The translations under genes and the position numbers were made by a program. A stretch of 64,000 nt of DNA from Bacteriovoracaceae bacterium (GTDB lineage Bacteria; Bdellovibrionota; Bacteriovoracia; Bacteriovoracales; Bacteriovoracaceae): assembly GCA_947377285.1 (NCBI GenBank), contig CANCFT010000015.1:18518-82517 (forward strand), given 5' to 3'. Positions 45,680-53,884 of the stretch are shown here, piece by piece. The notes below the pieces were generated by a model that was given only the letters and a program-made list of their open reading frames with translations, made no database searches and was not told the DNA's origin. Position 1 is the first letter of the stretch. Each line of letters begins with the position of its first letter.

Positions 45680-47299
45680 TTAAAAAGAAAATCGAAACTC
45701 TGTATAAATCACATGTTTTTTATAGTCATAATCGTTATTTTTTGAATTATTTTTTGTAAAATCATAATTGATGGAAACCTTGACCTTTTCACTAATATAT
45801 TTTGATATATCAATTGATGGATTTAACATCAGCTCTGTTCCTCGAGAAGTTTTTTGGAGTAAAGTATTAGTTAAAGTCGTCGCCATTCCAATACCCAAAG
45901 TGTATTTTGGAAATATTTCAGGAATTAAGTAATCTAGTCGTAATAAATAAGTGTCAGTATTTGTTGAAGAATTATTATAATTATTAATAAAATCTGTTTC
46001 CAAAAGCGCGATAAGTAATTGTTGACTAGGAAGTGAAATTATTTGGTCAGCGCTTATAGAAACCGTATGATTACTATTAGAAGTCGTTTTTCCAATATAG
46101 TTTTTTCGCTTAATTTTAAAAGTAGAATCGCCAAAGTTAAAATAATTAAAACTTTCACCAATTCCAATAGTAAGTGCATCCGAGTAAGCCTCTCGGGAAT
46201 GTTTCGAATTCCAATCCTTCATAGTTTTACTAAATTCTAAATCTAGTAATAGACTTGCGGGATTTCCGTTTACTAAATGCTCCACTTTATTTTTTAAATT
46301 AGCATTTAATGAAAGTGAATCATTTTGGTAAACTTCCGAATGGGTTTGATCTGAGTGTTGAACAAAATTAAATCTAAACTCGGGTGTTAAAATAACACGT
46401 TTTTTTAACACTAAATCATACTTACTTTGTACTTCTGATTCAGAAACAAGAGAGCCTTTTTTAGATTGAGAAACATTATTTTCTTCATTAGTTAAAGAAA
46501 TATTATCATCAAACTTTATCTTTTGAGAAAAATATCCATTATATCTTTTAGAAGATATTTTTTTTCCATTTCTTAAAAGGTTTGGGTCCAAATCGAATTC
46601 TTTTAAAATTTCCTGCATTCGCTGCTCGATTTCTGGAACGACTAAACCGGACTTGTCAGTTGCGATGGCTTCATTCATTAGTGGAAGTACAAATTTTACA
46701 ACATTATTTACATCCGTTTCATTTATACCAATTGTACGTGCTTTTGATCCTAATAATATTGTTTCACCAAGCTGAAATCGTGCGATTTGTTTTAACTTTT
46801 GATCAGTATTCGTATTACTTATTACTTCAATATAGTTTATTTTAGCTTCAGGATATTCTTCAAGCAATTGAGAAATATGAGCCACATAATAAGTTGATGC
46901 AGAAAAATTGAACTTTTTTTGTGCAGAAATTTTGAAAGCTTTGCGAGCTGCCTTGAGTTCATTTGCCGCATAAAGTGCTTGGCCGTATTCATATTGCAAA
47001 TCTTCATTTTCATTTTTTAAAGAAACTGCTTTTTCAAAACTTGTAATGGCCAAATCAAATTCTTGTAGTTTGGAAAAACATAATCCTTGTAAATAATCAA
47101 GCTGACCGTTAGTAAATTTTTTTGAATCTAATTGTTCAATTGCAATTAATGCTTTATTGTATTGCCCCATTTTAAAATAATTATTAAATGTTGCTTGATT
47201 TAATTCTTGAGCATACAGTGGTGAATAAATAAATCCCAATGCAAAATATGCCAGCATTTTATTTTTAAAATCTAATTCAAATAAATCGAAAATTTTCAT
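45680..47299 (-). CDS. TPR protein with C-terminal outer-membrane beta-barrel
   Basis: A 539-residue exported protein. ATG 47299 has AGGA five bases upstream and starts a signal peptide ending PLYAQ. Residues about 30-200 hold TPR repeats (FNNYFKMGQYNKALIAIEQL, YLQGLCFSKLQEFDLAITSFEKAV, YEYGQALYAANELKAARKAF). The second half is a series of amphipathic strands ending HVIYTEFRFSF with a terminal Phe, as for a BAM-inserted barrel. This TPR-barrel arrangement is like surface lipoprotein assembly modulators. As it is between a FecR protein and a lipoprotein fibre, a role in display of the fibre is an attractive inference. Confidence 0.8.
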   Translation of the reverse strand: MKIFDLFELDFKNKMLAYFALGFIYSPLYAQELNQATFNNYFKMGQYNKALIAIEQLDSKKFTNGQLDYLQGLCFSKLQEFDLAITSFEKAVSLKNENEDLQYEYGQALYAANELKAARKAFKISAQKKFNFSASTYYVAHISQLLEEYPEAKINYIEVISNTNTDQKLKQIARFQLGETILLGSKARTIGINETDVNNVVKFVLPLMNEAIATDKSGLVVPEIEQRMQEILKEFDLDPNLLRNGKKISSKRYNGYFSQKIKFDDNISLTNEENNVSQSKKGSLVSESEVQSKYDLVLKKRVILTPEFRFNFVQHSDQTHSEVYQNDSLSLNANLKNKVEHLVNGNPASLLLDLEFSKTMKDWNSKHSREAYSDALTIGIGESFNYFNFGDSTFKIKRKNYIGKTTSNSNHTVSISADQIISLPSQQLLIALLETDFINNYNNSSTNTDTYLLRLDYLIPEIFPKYTLGIGMATTLTNTLLQKTSRGTELMLNPSIDISKYISEKVKVSINYDFTKNNSKNNDYDYKKHVIYTEFRFSF

Positions 47300-47330
47300 T
47301 ATATTCCTAACTTTTATTCTTTGTTCTAAA

Positions 47331-48791
47331 TTATTGGGCATTTAAAATAAATTTTACATTTCTACTCGAATTAACAACGCCTAAATCAACCGCGGCCTGT
47401 CGAGTTGTTTCTGTTGTCATTATTCTCTCCGCGGCCATTGCCCTCTGTGAATCAGAAATAATTATTGGTGGTTTTGCACCAGTGTCAGCAAATCGCTCAG
47501 TAAAGACTGCCATTTCACCATGAGCATCATAGATTTTAGGTATATCCATTTTTATAGTTCCATCTAAATTTACGACTGGTCTTTGAGAGGTTGACTGATT
47601 AGAAATATCAATGCCCGATACTGTTGGACCTGAATTTTTTAATTCATTCTTTAATTCATTTTTAATTTCATCTTTAACTTTATCTTCTTTTTTTTCTGGT
47701 AACTTGTCTGGCGATTTATCTTCTTTATTAATTTGTAAACTTTTATTATAAGCTGCTAAATCTATAAGAATAAACTTTCCATTATTCCCTAGATTTAATC
47801 CTTCAGGGGATTTGTATTCACCTGTAATTTTATCAATCTTTCCATAGTTTTCTGGGACAATATATGTTTTTGAATTGGAATCAAATACTGCATTTGCTGG
47901 AGGTGGAATTATATTAACAGTTTTTAAATCAATTATAGATCCAGCAGGTAATTTATATTCTCCAGTAGCTGAGTTAAAAAATCCATTTGATTCTGCTTTT
48001 GAATTATCGCTCATTCCATTTTTAACTTTTGCATCAGAAATAATAAATGAGGAACTATCTGCTCCAGGTGGTAGAGGATTTCTGAATTGTTTTGCTGAAG
48101 AATCCACATTTTCAACTATCCCAGTTTCATTTTTAAAAAGAGCATTGATTTGAGTGGTTCCCAAAAGAGTAGGGGCCATAACTCTCTCTGCCACATTTAA
48201 ATTTACAGCTGAAATTTGTCCGCGTTCAACCATAACTGCTTTATCACTAGAAACAACTTTTTCAAGTTTTGTCTGGTCAAATCCATCTTCTCGAATTTTT
48301 TTATCTATATTCGCCATTGCAACTTTGCCTTCAAATGTTATAAGTGAAGTATTTGAATTTTCTGGATTAAAATTTACTTGAAAGTCTGTTCCTCTAATTC
48401 CCAGAGCGGCCGTTTTAGTTTTAATGTAAAGTTTGCTCTTTGTTTTATCTTCTATATTCATATAGTCTTTTGTTACTTGGGATCGAATTTGACCTTTGAT
48501 AAGTGTAATTATGCCAGCTTCTTTTTTGGGAAAAGAAGAAACTATCATTTGGGAGTTTGGCCCTAAATTCATTTGAGATTTATCAATAAAAATTAATTTA
48601 ACAAAGCTCTTATCATCTGTGTTGAGACTTACGCCTTCATCAAGAGATTGATTTTCGTGAACATCAACCGATGTACCATTTGAATATAGTGCTTTAGCAT
48701 GCCCTTTGATCATTAAAACTTTTGCTACAAAATTATCGTTCGCTAAAAGTGATAAAGGTAAAATGGATAATATAACTAAACACAACTTCAT
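47331..48791 (-). CDS. Exported FecR-domain protein
   Basis: A 486-residue protein with signal peptide (KLCLVILSILPLSLLA). Residues about 22-165 are a FecR domain: VLMIKGHAKALYSNG, LDEGVSLNTDDKSFVKLIFIDKSQMNLGPNSQM, IITLIKGQIRSQV and KTKTAALGIRGTDFQV. The C-terminal two-thirds is low complexity and Pro/Asn/Lys-rich with ELKNELKN repeats. No membrane helix or sigma-factor partner is seen, so this is the structural FecR type rather than an anti-sigma regulator. It is the first gene of the fibre operon. Confidence 0.85.
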   Translation of the reverse strand: MKLCLVILSILPLSLLANDNFVAKVLMIKGHAKALYSNGTSVDVHENQSLDEGVSLNTDDKSFVKLIFIDKSQMNLGPNSQMIVSSFPKKEAGIITLIKGQIRSQVTKDYMNIEDKTKSKLYIKTKTAALGIRGTDFQVNFNPENSNTSLITFEGKVAMANIDKKIREDGFDQTKLEKVVSSDKAVMVERGQISAVNLNVAERVMAPTLLGTTQINALFKNETGIVENVDSSAKQFRNPLPPGADSSSFIISDAKVKNGMSDNSKAESNGFFNSATGEYKLPAGSIIDLKTVNIIPPPANAVFDSNSKTYIVPENYGKIDKITGEYKSPEGLNLGNNGKFILIDLAAYNKSLQINKEDKSPDKLPEKKEDKVKDEIKNELKNELKNSGPTVSGIDISNQSTSQRPVVNLDGTIKMDIPKIYDAHGEMAVFTERFADTGAKPPIIISDSQRAMAAERIMTTETTRQAAVDLGVVNSSRNVKFILNAQ

Positions 48792-48992
48792 ACAGTTCCT
48801 TAATCATTAAAAGAATTTTCTTTAAAAATTATCGGTTTTATAAATTATGTCTATCAATGAATTGAAATTTATTAATTTATGAGCAAAATATTCCATTAAA
48901 TAGAACGAAATTAAGTGAATTTAAATTTAAAATTGTTGACTGAGAGGGTAGGTCTTTCGGTTCAAGTATCACAAACATTTTTATCAGCAATC

Positions 48993-49025
48993 AGGATGCC
49001 AGAGCTAGTAAGGAACTGGCATCCT
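48993..49025 (-). terminator. Hairpin after the collagen-like gene
   Basis: Inverted repeat AGGATGCCAG / CTGGCATCCT (10 bp, 13-base loop) located eight bases after the stop of the leftward collagen-like gene. A clear T run is lacking on the minus strand, so it may be a rather weak terminator or an RNA end-protecting hairpin. Confidence 0.6.
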
Positions 49026-49032
49026 AATTGTT

Positions 49033-49740
49033 TTAGTTGTTTACATGGCAGATAGCAGTTCCATTATTTCCATTTAATTGATAAGAATACCCTGCTGGGC
49101 ATCCACTACCATTAGTTCCATTAGTTCCATTAGTTCCATCTTTTCCATTCTTTCCGTTCATTCCATCTTTACCATCAGTTCCATTTGTTCCATTTGTTCC
49201 ATTTGTTCCATTTGTTCCATTTGTTCCGTCAATTCCATTTGTGCCATCTTTCCCATCTTTACTATGCATAGTAGTGCAACAATAAATAATCGCAATTATT
49301 CCAATGATGAGAGCAGCTTTTGAAGCATGCATTTTTCCACCACTCCAATTGGCCCCATGAGAATAGAAATTGTTAATCTTAGATAAAGCAAATTCTCTGG
49401 CTTCATTTTGACTCATTTGATTGTCTTTGATGACTGACGAAATTGAATTCACTTCATCTTTAATCGATTTATCTTTTATTTTACTAATGGTGTAATCCAT
49501 TATGTCTTTATTTGATAGGCCATCATGTTGTAGATTTGCAATCTCCTGTTCAAAATCAACCAAAACAGATTTAACATAACTAGAATCAGTTTGGTTCCAT
49601 TCAACATTTATTCTGTAATTTAATTCATCAAATGCTCTATTTAGTTCAGTGGCACGAGAAATAGATTCTTGAACAGGTGTAACGGCATAGACCTGGGTAA
49701 AGGACATAAGAAGAAAGATTGCTGTCATTTTTTTTAACAT
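49033..49740 (-). CDS. Exported collagen-like repeat protein
   Basis: A 235-residue protein. ATG 49740 has GGAGG six bases upstream; the in-frame ATG four codons earlier is inside this site. A signal peptide ends VYAV. Residues about 25-145 are helical and charged. A hydrophobic segment ALIIGIIAIIYCC near 150 follows and then about 17 Gly-X-Y triplets, mostly G-T-N with some G-K-D, before a short Cys-containing end (GCPAGYSYQLNGNNG). GTN-type triplets can form bacterial collagen triple helices. It could be anchored and extended from the cell. Role unknown. Confidence 0.8.
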   Translation of the reverse strand: MLKKMTAIFLLMSFTQVYAVTPVQESISRATELNRAFDELNYRINVEWNQTDSSYVKSVLVDFEQEIANLQHDGLSNKDIMDYTISKIKDKSIKDEVNSISSVIKDNQMSQNEAREFALSKINNFYSHGANWSGGKMHASKAALIIGIIAIIYCCTTMHSKDGKDGTNGIDGTNGTNGTNGTNGTNGTDGKDGMNGKNGKDGTNGTNGTNGSGCPAGYSYQLNGNNGTAICHVNN

Positions 49741-49856
49741 TAAGACCTCCATTATAGGGTTAAAAGAAGAGAATATATAAATGAAATTAATGAAATCGAC
49801 TAATATATAATTTTTGAAGGATCTATAGATTTATATTTATAATTTGAGTTATTATA

Positions 49857-50276
49857 TTATTGAACTATAATTTGTGCAGTCATCAAAGTAAGATTTCTAC
49901 TGTAATATTCAAAAAAACCTGACTCCGTAAATCTTAGACATTTTGAAAAAGTCGGCGTTAGTACGAAATCAAATTTTCCATTCGGTGAATTAGGTGCCCC
50001 ACTTGTAACCGTTTGAGTGCTTGAATCATTATTAATCCACTTTACAACACTGTTAATAGGAATTGTTTCACTGGCAGGTATAAATGATGAAACTTGAATG
50101 CTTACGATTGTAATATTTGGGGAATTATTACAATCTACTTCTTGTGCCGTTGATGTAGAAACTGGAGAGGAGGAATACCCTCCAGAGCTATAATTATTCC
50201 CACATCCCGTTTGAAAAATATTAATTAATAAAAGAGTAATGATAAACTTAACTTGGAATATTTTTTTTCTTTTCAC
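49857..50276 (-). CDS. Cupredoxin-like lipoprotein lacking copper ligands
   Basis: A 139-residue protein with a lipobox-like end QTGC. The mature domain follows the plastocyanin/cupredoxin order: VKWINNDSSTQTVTSG (copper His position is Gln), SPNGKFDF, and FTESGFFEYYSRNLTLMTAQIIV, where the normal YYCxxHxxM has Ser for Cys and Leu for His and only Met remains. It therefore keeps the fold but probably cannot form a type 1 copper site. The role could be structural or binding. ATG has AGGTG upstream. Confidence 0.7.
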   Translation of the reverse strand: MKRKKIFQVKFIITLLLINIFQTGCGNNYSSGGYSSSPVSTSTAQEVDCNNSPNITIVSIQVSSFIPASETIPINSVVKWINNDSSTQTVTSGAPNSPNGKFDFVLTPTFSKCLRFTESGFFEYYSRNLTLMTAQIIVQ

Positions 50277-50462
50277 CTATTGTCTCCTTAATCAAACTCT
50301 TTATATTTCTCCCTTTTAATTTTAGTCATACAAAACTTTCTATAAACAATTGAAAAATACAGTTATGGTAATAATTTTACCCAATGATTAATCGATCAAT
50401 CTATATGGCAATATACTTGCTATTAATTCTTAAAGAAACTCAAAAAAGAAGGAGCATAAAAA

Positions 50463-50768
50463 ATGAATAAAATAACAATTGAAATGCCAATCGTCTCAAA
50501 ATGTGAAGTTGATCATTGTGGATATAACCTCAATCAAATTTGTCATGCAAAGGCCATTACAATAGGTGATAACAGCAATCCAGGTTGTGATACATTTTTT
50601 CTCACAGAAGGACATAGTAAAGAGACTAAACGACATGCTGGAGTTGGAGCTTGCAAAGTTAATTTATGTCAATACAATAAAGATTTTGAATGTAACGCCT
50701 CAACAATAAATGTAGGCTTTACGCAGAATAAAATAAATTGCTTAACATTTGAATTTGAAAAAATTTAA
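50463..50768 (+). CDS. Protein with two DUF1540 repeats
   Basis: A 101-residue cytoplasmic protein. Two similar halves each have the pattern C-x-V-x-x-C-x-Y-N...C-x-A...C-x-T-F (KCEVDHCGYNLNQICHAK...CDTFFL and ACKVNLCQYNKDFECNAS...CLTFEF). The four cysteines in each half probably bind a metal ion, presumably zinc. DUF1540 proteins are mainly known from Firmicutes. AAGGAG lies upstream of the ATG. Function unknown. Confidence 0.85.
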   Translation: MNKITIEMPIVSKCEVDHCGYNLNQICHAKAITIGDNSNPGCDTFFLTEGHSKETKRHAGVGACKVNLCQYNKDFECNASTINVGFTQNKINCLTFEFEKI

Positions 50769-50892
50769 ATAATTAAGCAGATAAATAGTTAGTGTCAGTG
50801 AGACAAATAAATTTGACATGCAAGACAACATATATTTGACAGACATAGTAAAAAGCATAAATATAATTATGTTATCACTTAAGAGAATATTT

Positions 50893-51444
50893 ATGAAACG
50901 ACTATTAATTATTTATTGTTTTACTTTACCTGGTCTGTTACTTGCCAATGAGCATGCATTAGGTGCTCATGAACATGGGGCAATTAAACTTGGAATGGCC
51001 ATAGAAAAAAATAATATTGAAATTGACTTGGATGGGCCAACCGAATCTTTTATAGGTTTTGAATATTTACCAAAGTCAGAAAATGAAAAAAAAGTATTTA
51101 ATGATTTAAAAATAATATGGGAAAAAGAATTATTTAAATTTATCGCATTTGATAAAAAATTGAATTGTGCCATTTCAGAGTCTCATTTAAATCAAATTAT
51201 TGACCAAAAAGAAACCGCAGAATTTCAAAAAAACATTAAAGACCCAAAAAAGAAAGAGGCCGGAGTTCACAGTGATATTAAGGCAAAAGCTAAAATTAAA
51301 TGCAATGCAAATCTCAGTGGAACAATCGCTGTTATTTCATTAAAAAAGCATTTTAATAAAATTAAAAAACTTACACTAGATCTCATTAGCATTGAGACAA
51401 AAACTTTAGAAATTAACCAAGAAATTCAATCAATAAAACTCTAG
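50893..51444 (+). CDS. ZrgA-like (DUF2796) periplasmic zinc-binding protein
   Basis: Exported protein of 183 residues. ATG 50893 begins a signal peptide (KRLLIIYCFTLPGLLLA) and is preceded by AAGAG; an ATG 25 codons upstream adds a non-signal stretch. HALGAHEHGAIKLGMAIE at the mature N-terminus, LDGPTESFIGFEY and the closing hydrophobic part fit DUF2796, the family of ZrgA that helps zinc uptake in Vibrio. The His-rich segment found in the middle of other ZrgA proteins is replaced by a Lys/Glu-rich one here, so zinc capacity may be low. TTGACA and TATAAT elements upstream are 20 bases apart. Confidence 0.77.
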   Translation: MKRLLIIYCFTLPGLLLANEHALGAHEHGAIKLGMAIEKNNIEIDLDGPTESFIGFEYLPKSENEKKVFNDLKIIWEKELFKFIAFDKKLNCAISESHLNQIIDQKETAEFQKNIKDPKKKEAGVHSDIKAKAKIKCNANLSGTIAVISLKKHFNKIKKLTLDLISIETKTLEINQEIQSIKL

Positions 51445-51617
51445 GTTAAATAGAAATCATGCAATCTTTGGCATTTATCGCCGCAGGATTTAATCTGCGA
51501 GCAATAGTTCTATAACAAATATCTCGATCAGAAATAACTCAAACAAATCTCTTTTCTTCATGATTATTTGTGAACCATGCGGAACAATATATAATGAATA
51601 TATAAGTCAAAATAGCA

Positions 51618-53804
51618 CTATTTTTTCCAATAATTTCTTTTGGCCACTTGGATTTTTTGATAACTCTCAATCAGCTTTAAGTGTTTATCTAAACCATTTA
51701 AATTCATATTAGTTGGAGTGAGCCCCATAAATCGTATTTCACCGCTAATCGTACTAATTGCATTAGTTAATATTTCCTGTCCAAACATTCTTTTCATATT
51801 AGGTACAAAATCTTTCAGCTCAAGTTCATCATTTAGGGTAATTTCTAATATTGTATTAAGTGCCTGATAATAACTTCTACGGGCAGGAGAATTATCGTTG
51901 AATGCCATAAACATTTCAACCAATTCTCGGGCCTCTTCAAAACGCTTGAGCGCCAATAAGGAAAGGCACTTCAGCTCTCCAATATTAAGTTGCCCCCAAA
52001 CTGTATTTTCTTCAAAAGCTACACCGATAAGCTCTGATATTTTTGTATAATCATCTAACCCACTTTCATCTAATTTTTTAATTAATTTTGAAAGTGCTTT
52101 ATCATCAAGTGAATGAATATTTAAAATGTCCGACCTGAAAATGATAGATTTATTATGGTTGTCCCAAATTAAATCAGTTGGTTCATAAATTTCTGAATAA
52201 CCTGGTACTAAAATCCGACAGGCGTTTACTCCTAACTCTACGTAATCGGCTATGTAAACTTCTTTTTCAAGTTTTATAAGTATATCCATCAAATAATCAT
52301 TTTCTTCTTCAGTGGTTCCTGAAAAATCCCATTCAACAAATTTATAATCAGATTTTTCACTGAAAAACTTCCAAGAAATAACACCAGTGGAATCAACAAA
52401 ATGGTCAACGATATTATTATGTTCATTGATCGCATTTTGATTAAATGTTGGCGGTGCCAAGACATTGAATCCTTCGAAACTTCTTCCTTGAAGAAGTTCA
52501 GTTAAACTTCGCTCTAGTGCAACTTCAAATTTTGGATGTGCTCCAAATGAAGCAAAGACACCACCATTTTTAGGATTCATTAAAGTGACACACATTACAG
52601 GAAATTTTCCTCCCATTGATGCATCTTTCACAATCACAGGAAAACCTTCACTTTCTAATTTATTAATTCCCGCCAGTATATTTGGATATTTTTCTAATAC
52701 ATTCATGGGAACATCTGGCAAGGTAATTTCTTCAAGGATAATTTGATTTTTTACTGCGCGCTCAAATATTTCTGAAAGACATTGAACTCGTGCTTCAAAC
52801 TTTGAATTTCCAGCACTCATTCCATTACTAACAAATAAATTTCCAATAAGATTTACGGGAATATAAATAATTTTTTTGTCAGATTGTCTCGCGAAAGGAA
52901 CTGCACAAATTCCACGTTTTGTGTTTCCGGAATTTGTATCAATAAGATGAGAAGCCTTGAGTTCATTTTCAGGATTATAAAAACTAAGAAGAAATTCATC
53001 CATAAGTCCTGAAGGAATTGAATCTTTAGGACCTGCTTTAAACCATTTTTCATTTGGGTAGTGAACAAAATCACCTTCAGCAATTTCCAAACCAAGAAAT
53101 TGATCATTGTATAAATAATTATTACTAATACGCTCTAAGTATTCTCCTAAGGCCGAACATAAAGCTGCATCCTTGGATGAACCTTTTCCATTTGTAAAGC
53201 ACATTGGTGAATCGGCGTCTCGGACATGAACTGACCAAACATGAGGAATAGGATTTCGCCAAGAAGCAATTTCAAGTTTAATTCCCAATGAAGATATTAT
53301 GGATGTCATTTTTTTAATAGTTTCTTCTAATGAGCAATCTTTCCCTAAAATCTTAGTTGATGATTCTGTTTCTATGGAATGTTTATAGATTACGCCAGAA
53401 TCAAGTCCTAATACATTTATTAACTCAATATTAAATTCAGGTGATTGCTGAATGACTTTTTTCACAGTACATCGATCAATTGATTTTAAAATACCTTCTC
53501 GGTCATGTTCTGAGATACTCTCAGGCAATTCAACTTGAATATCAAAAATTTGTTTGTATCTATTATCAGGATCAATAATATTATTTTGAGTTAATTTTAT
53601 ATCTTCGGTAGGAATATTTCGGGCAAGGCAATACACCTTAACAAAATACCCTGCACAAAGAGCTGAAGAAGCTAAAAAATAATCAAAAGGACTAGGGGCC
53701 GTACCATTGCCTTTGTAGCGTATTGGTTGATCAGTAATGAGGCTAAAATCATCGAATTGAGCTTCAAGTTTTAAATTTTCAAGGAAACGTATATTGATTT
53801 TCAT
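51618..53804 (-). CDS. OsmC-YcaO fusion protein
   Basis: A 728-residue protein equal in design to E. coli YcaO. Residues about 1-135 are an OsmC-like domain (LEAQFDDFSLITDQPIRYKGNGTAPSPFDYFLASSALCAGYFVKVYC). From about 150 the YcaO domain follows (SWRNPIPHVWSVHVRD, GKGSSKDAALCSALGEYLERISNNYLYN), which uses ATP to activate amide backbones. A C-terminal TPR-like part ends the protein. E. coli YcaO assists RimO in beta-methylthiolation of ribosomal protein S12. No RiPP precursor or partner gene is seen, so the housekeeping role is more likely. Start 53804 agrees with the family; ATGs at 53819 and 53831 are also in frame. Confidence 0.9.
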   Translation of the reverse strand: MKINIRFLENLKLEAQFDDFSLITDQPIRYKGNGTAPSPFDYFLASSALCAGYFVKVYCLARNIPTEDIKLTQNNIIDPDNRYKQIFDIQVELPESISEHDREGILKSIDRCTVKKVIQQSPEFNIELINVLGLDSGVIYKHSIETESSTKILGKDCSLEETIKKMTSIISSLGIKLEIASWRNPIPHVWSVHVRDADSPMCFTNGKGSSKDAALCSALGEYLERISNNYLYNDQFLGLEIAEGDFVHYPNEKWFKAGPKDSIPSGLMDEFLLSFYNPENELKASHLIDTNSGNTKRGICAVPFARQSDKKIIYIPVNLIGNLFVSNGMSAGNSKFEARVQCLSEIFERAVKNQIILEEITLPDVPMNVLEKYPNILAGINKLESEGFPVIVKDASMGGKFPVMCVTLMNPKNGGVFASFGAHPKFEVALERSLTELLQGRSFEGFNVLAPPTFNQNAINEHNNIVDHFVDSTGVISWKFFSEKSDYKFVEWDFSGTTEEENDYLMDILIKLEKEVYIADYVELGVNACRILVPGYSEIYEPTDLIWDNHNKSIIFRSDILNIHSLDDKALSKLIKKLDESGLDDYTKISELIGVAFEENTVWGQLNIGELKCLSLLALKRFEEARELVEMFMAFNDNSPARRSYYQALNTILEITLNDELELKDFVPNMKRMFGQEILTNAISTISGEIRFMGLTPTNMNLNGLDKHLKLIESYQKIQVAKRNYWKK

Positions 53805-53825
53805 AATGGTATACTTCATACCATT
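53805..53825 (-). promoter_or_regulatory. Palindrome abutting the YcaO start codon
   Basis: Perfect inverted repeat AATGGTAT-ACTTC-ATACCATT (8-5-8) ending at the base before the ATG at 53804. It can be a protein operator or, in the transcript, a hairpin that limits access to that start codon. No ribosome binding site is visible for that ATG. Confidence 0.5.
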
Positions 53826-53884
53826 TCCCATTTCGACTTATAATTGAATTTTCAAAAATAGAGTAAAAATTACTCTGTAGCCCA

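Noticed and set aside
49078..49323. Plus-strand frame rich in Ser and Ile over the collagen triplets
   Set aside because: It is the complement of the GTN-type repeat and has no start signals.
50836..50867. TTGACA and TATAAT before the ZrgA-like gene as a standard promoter
   Set aside because: Spacing is 20 bases, too long for a normal sigma-70 promoter; mentioned only in the gene entry.
51480..51502. CGCAG...CTGCG imperfect hairpin after the ZrgA-like gene as a terminator
   Set aside because: One mismatch and no T run on either strand; significance unclear.
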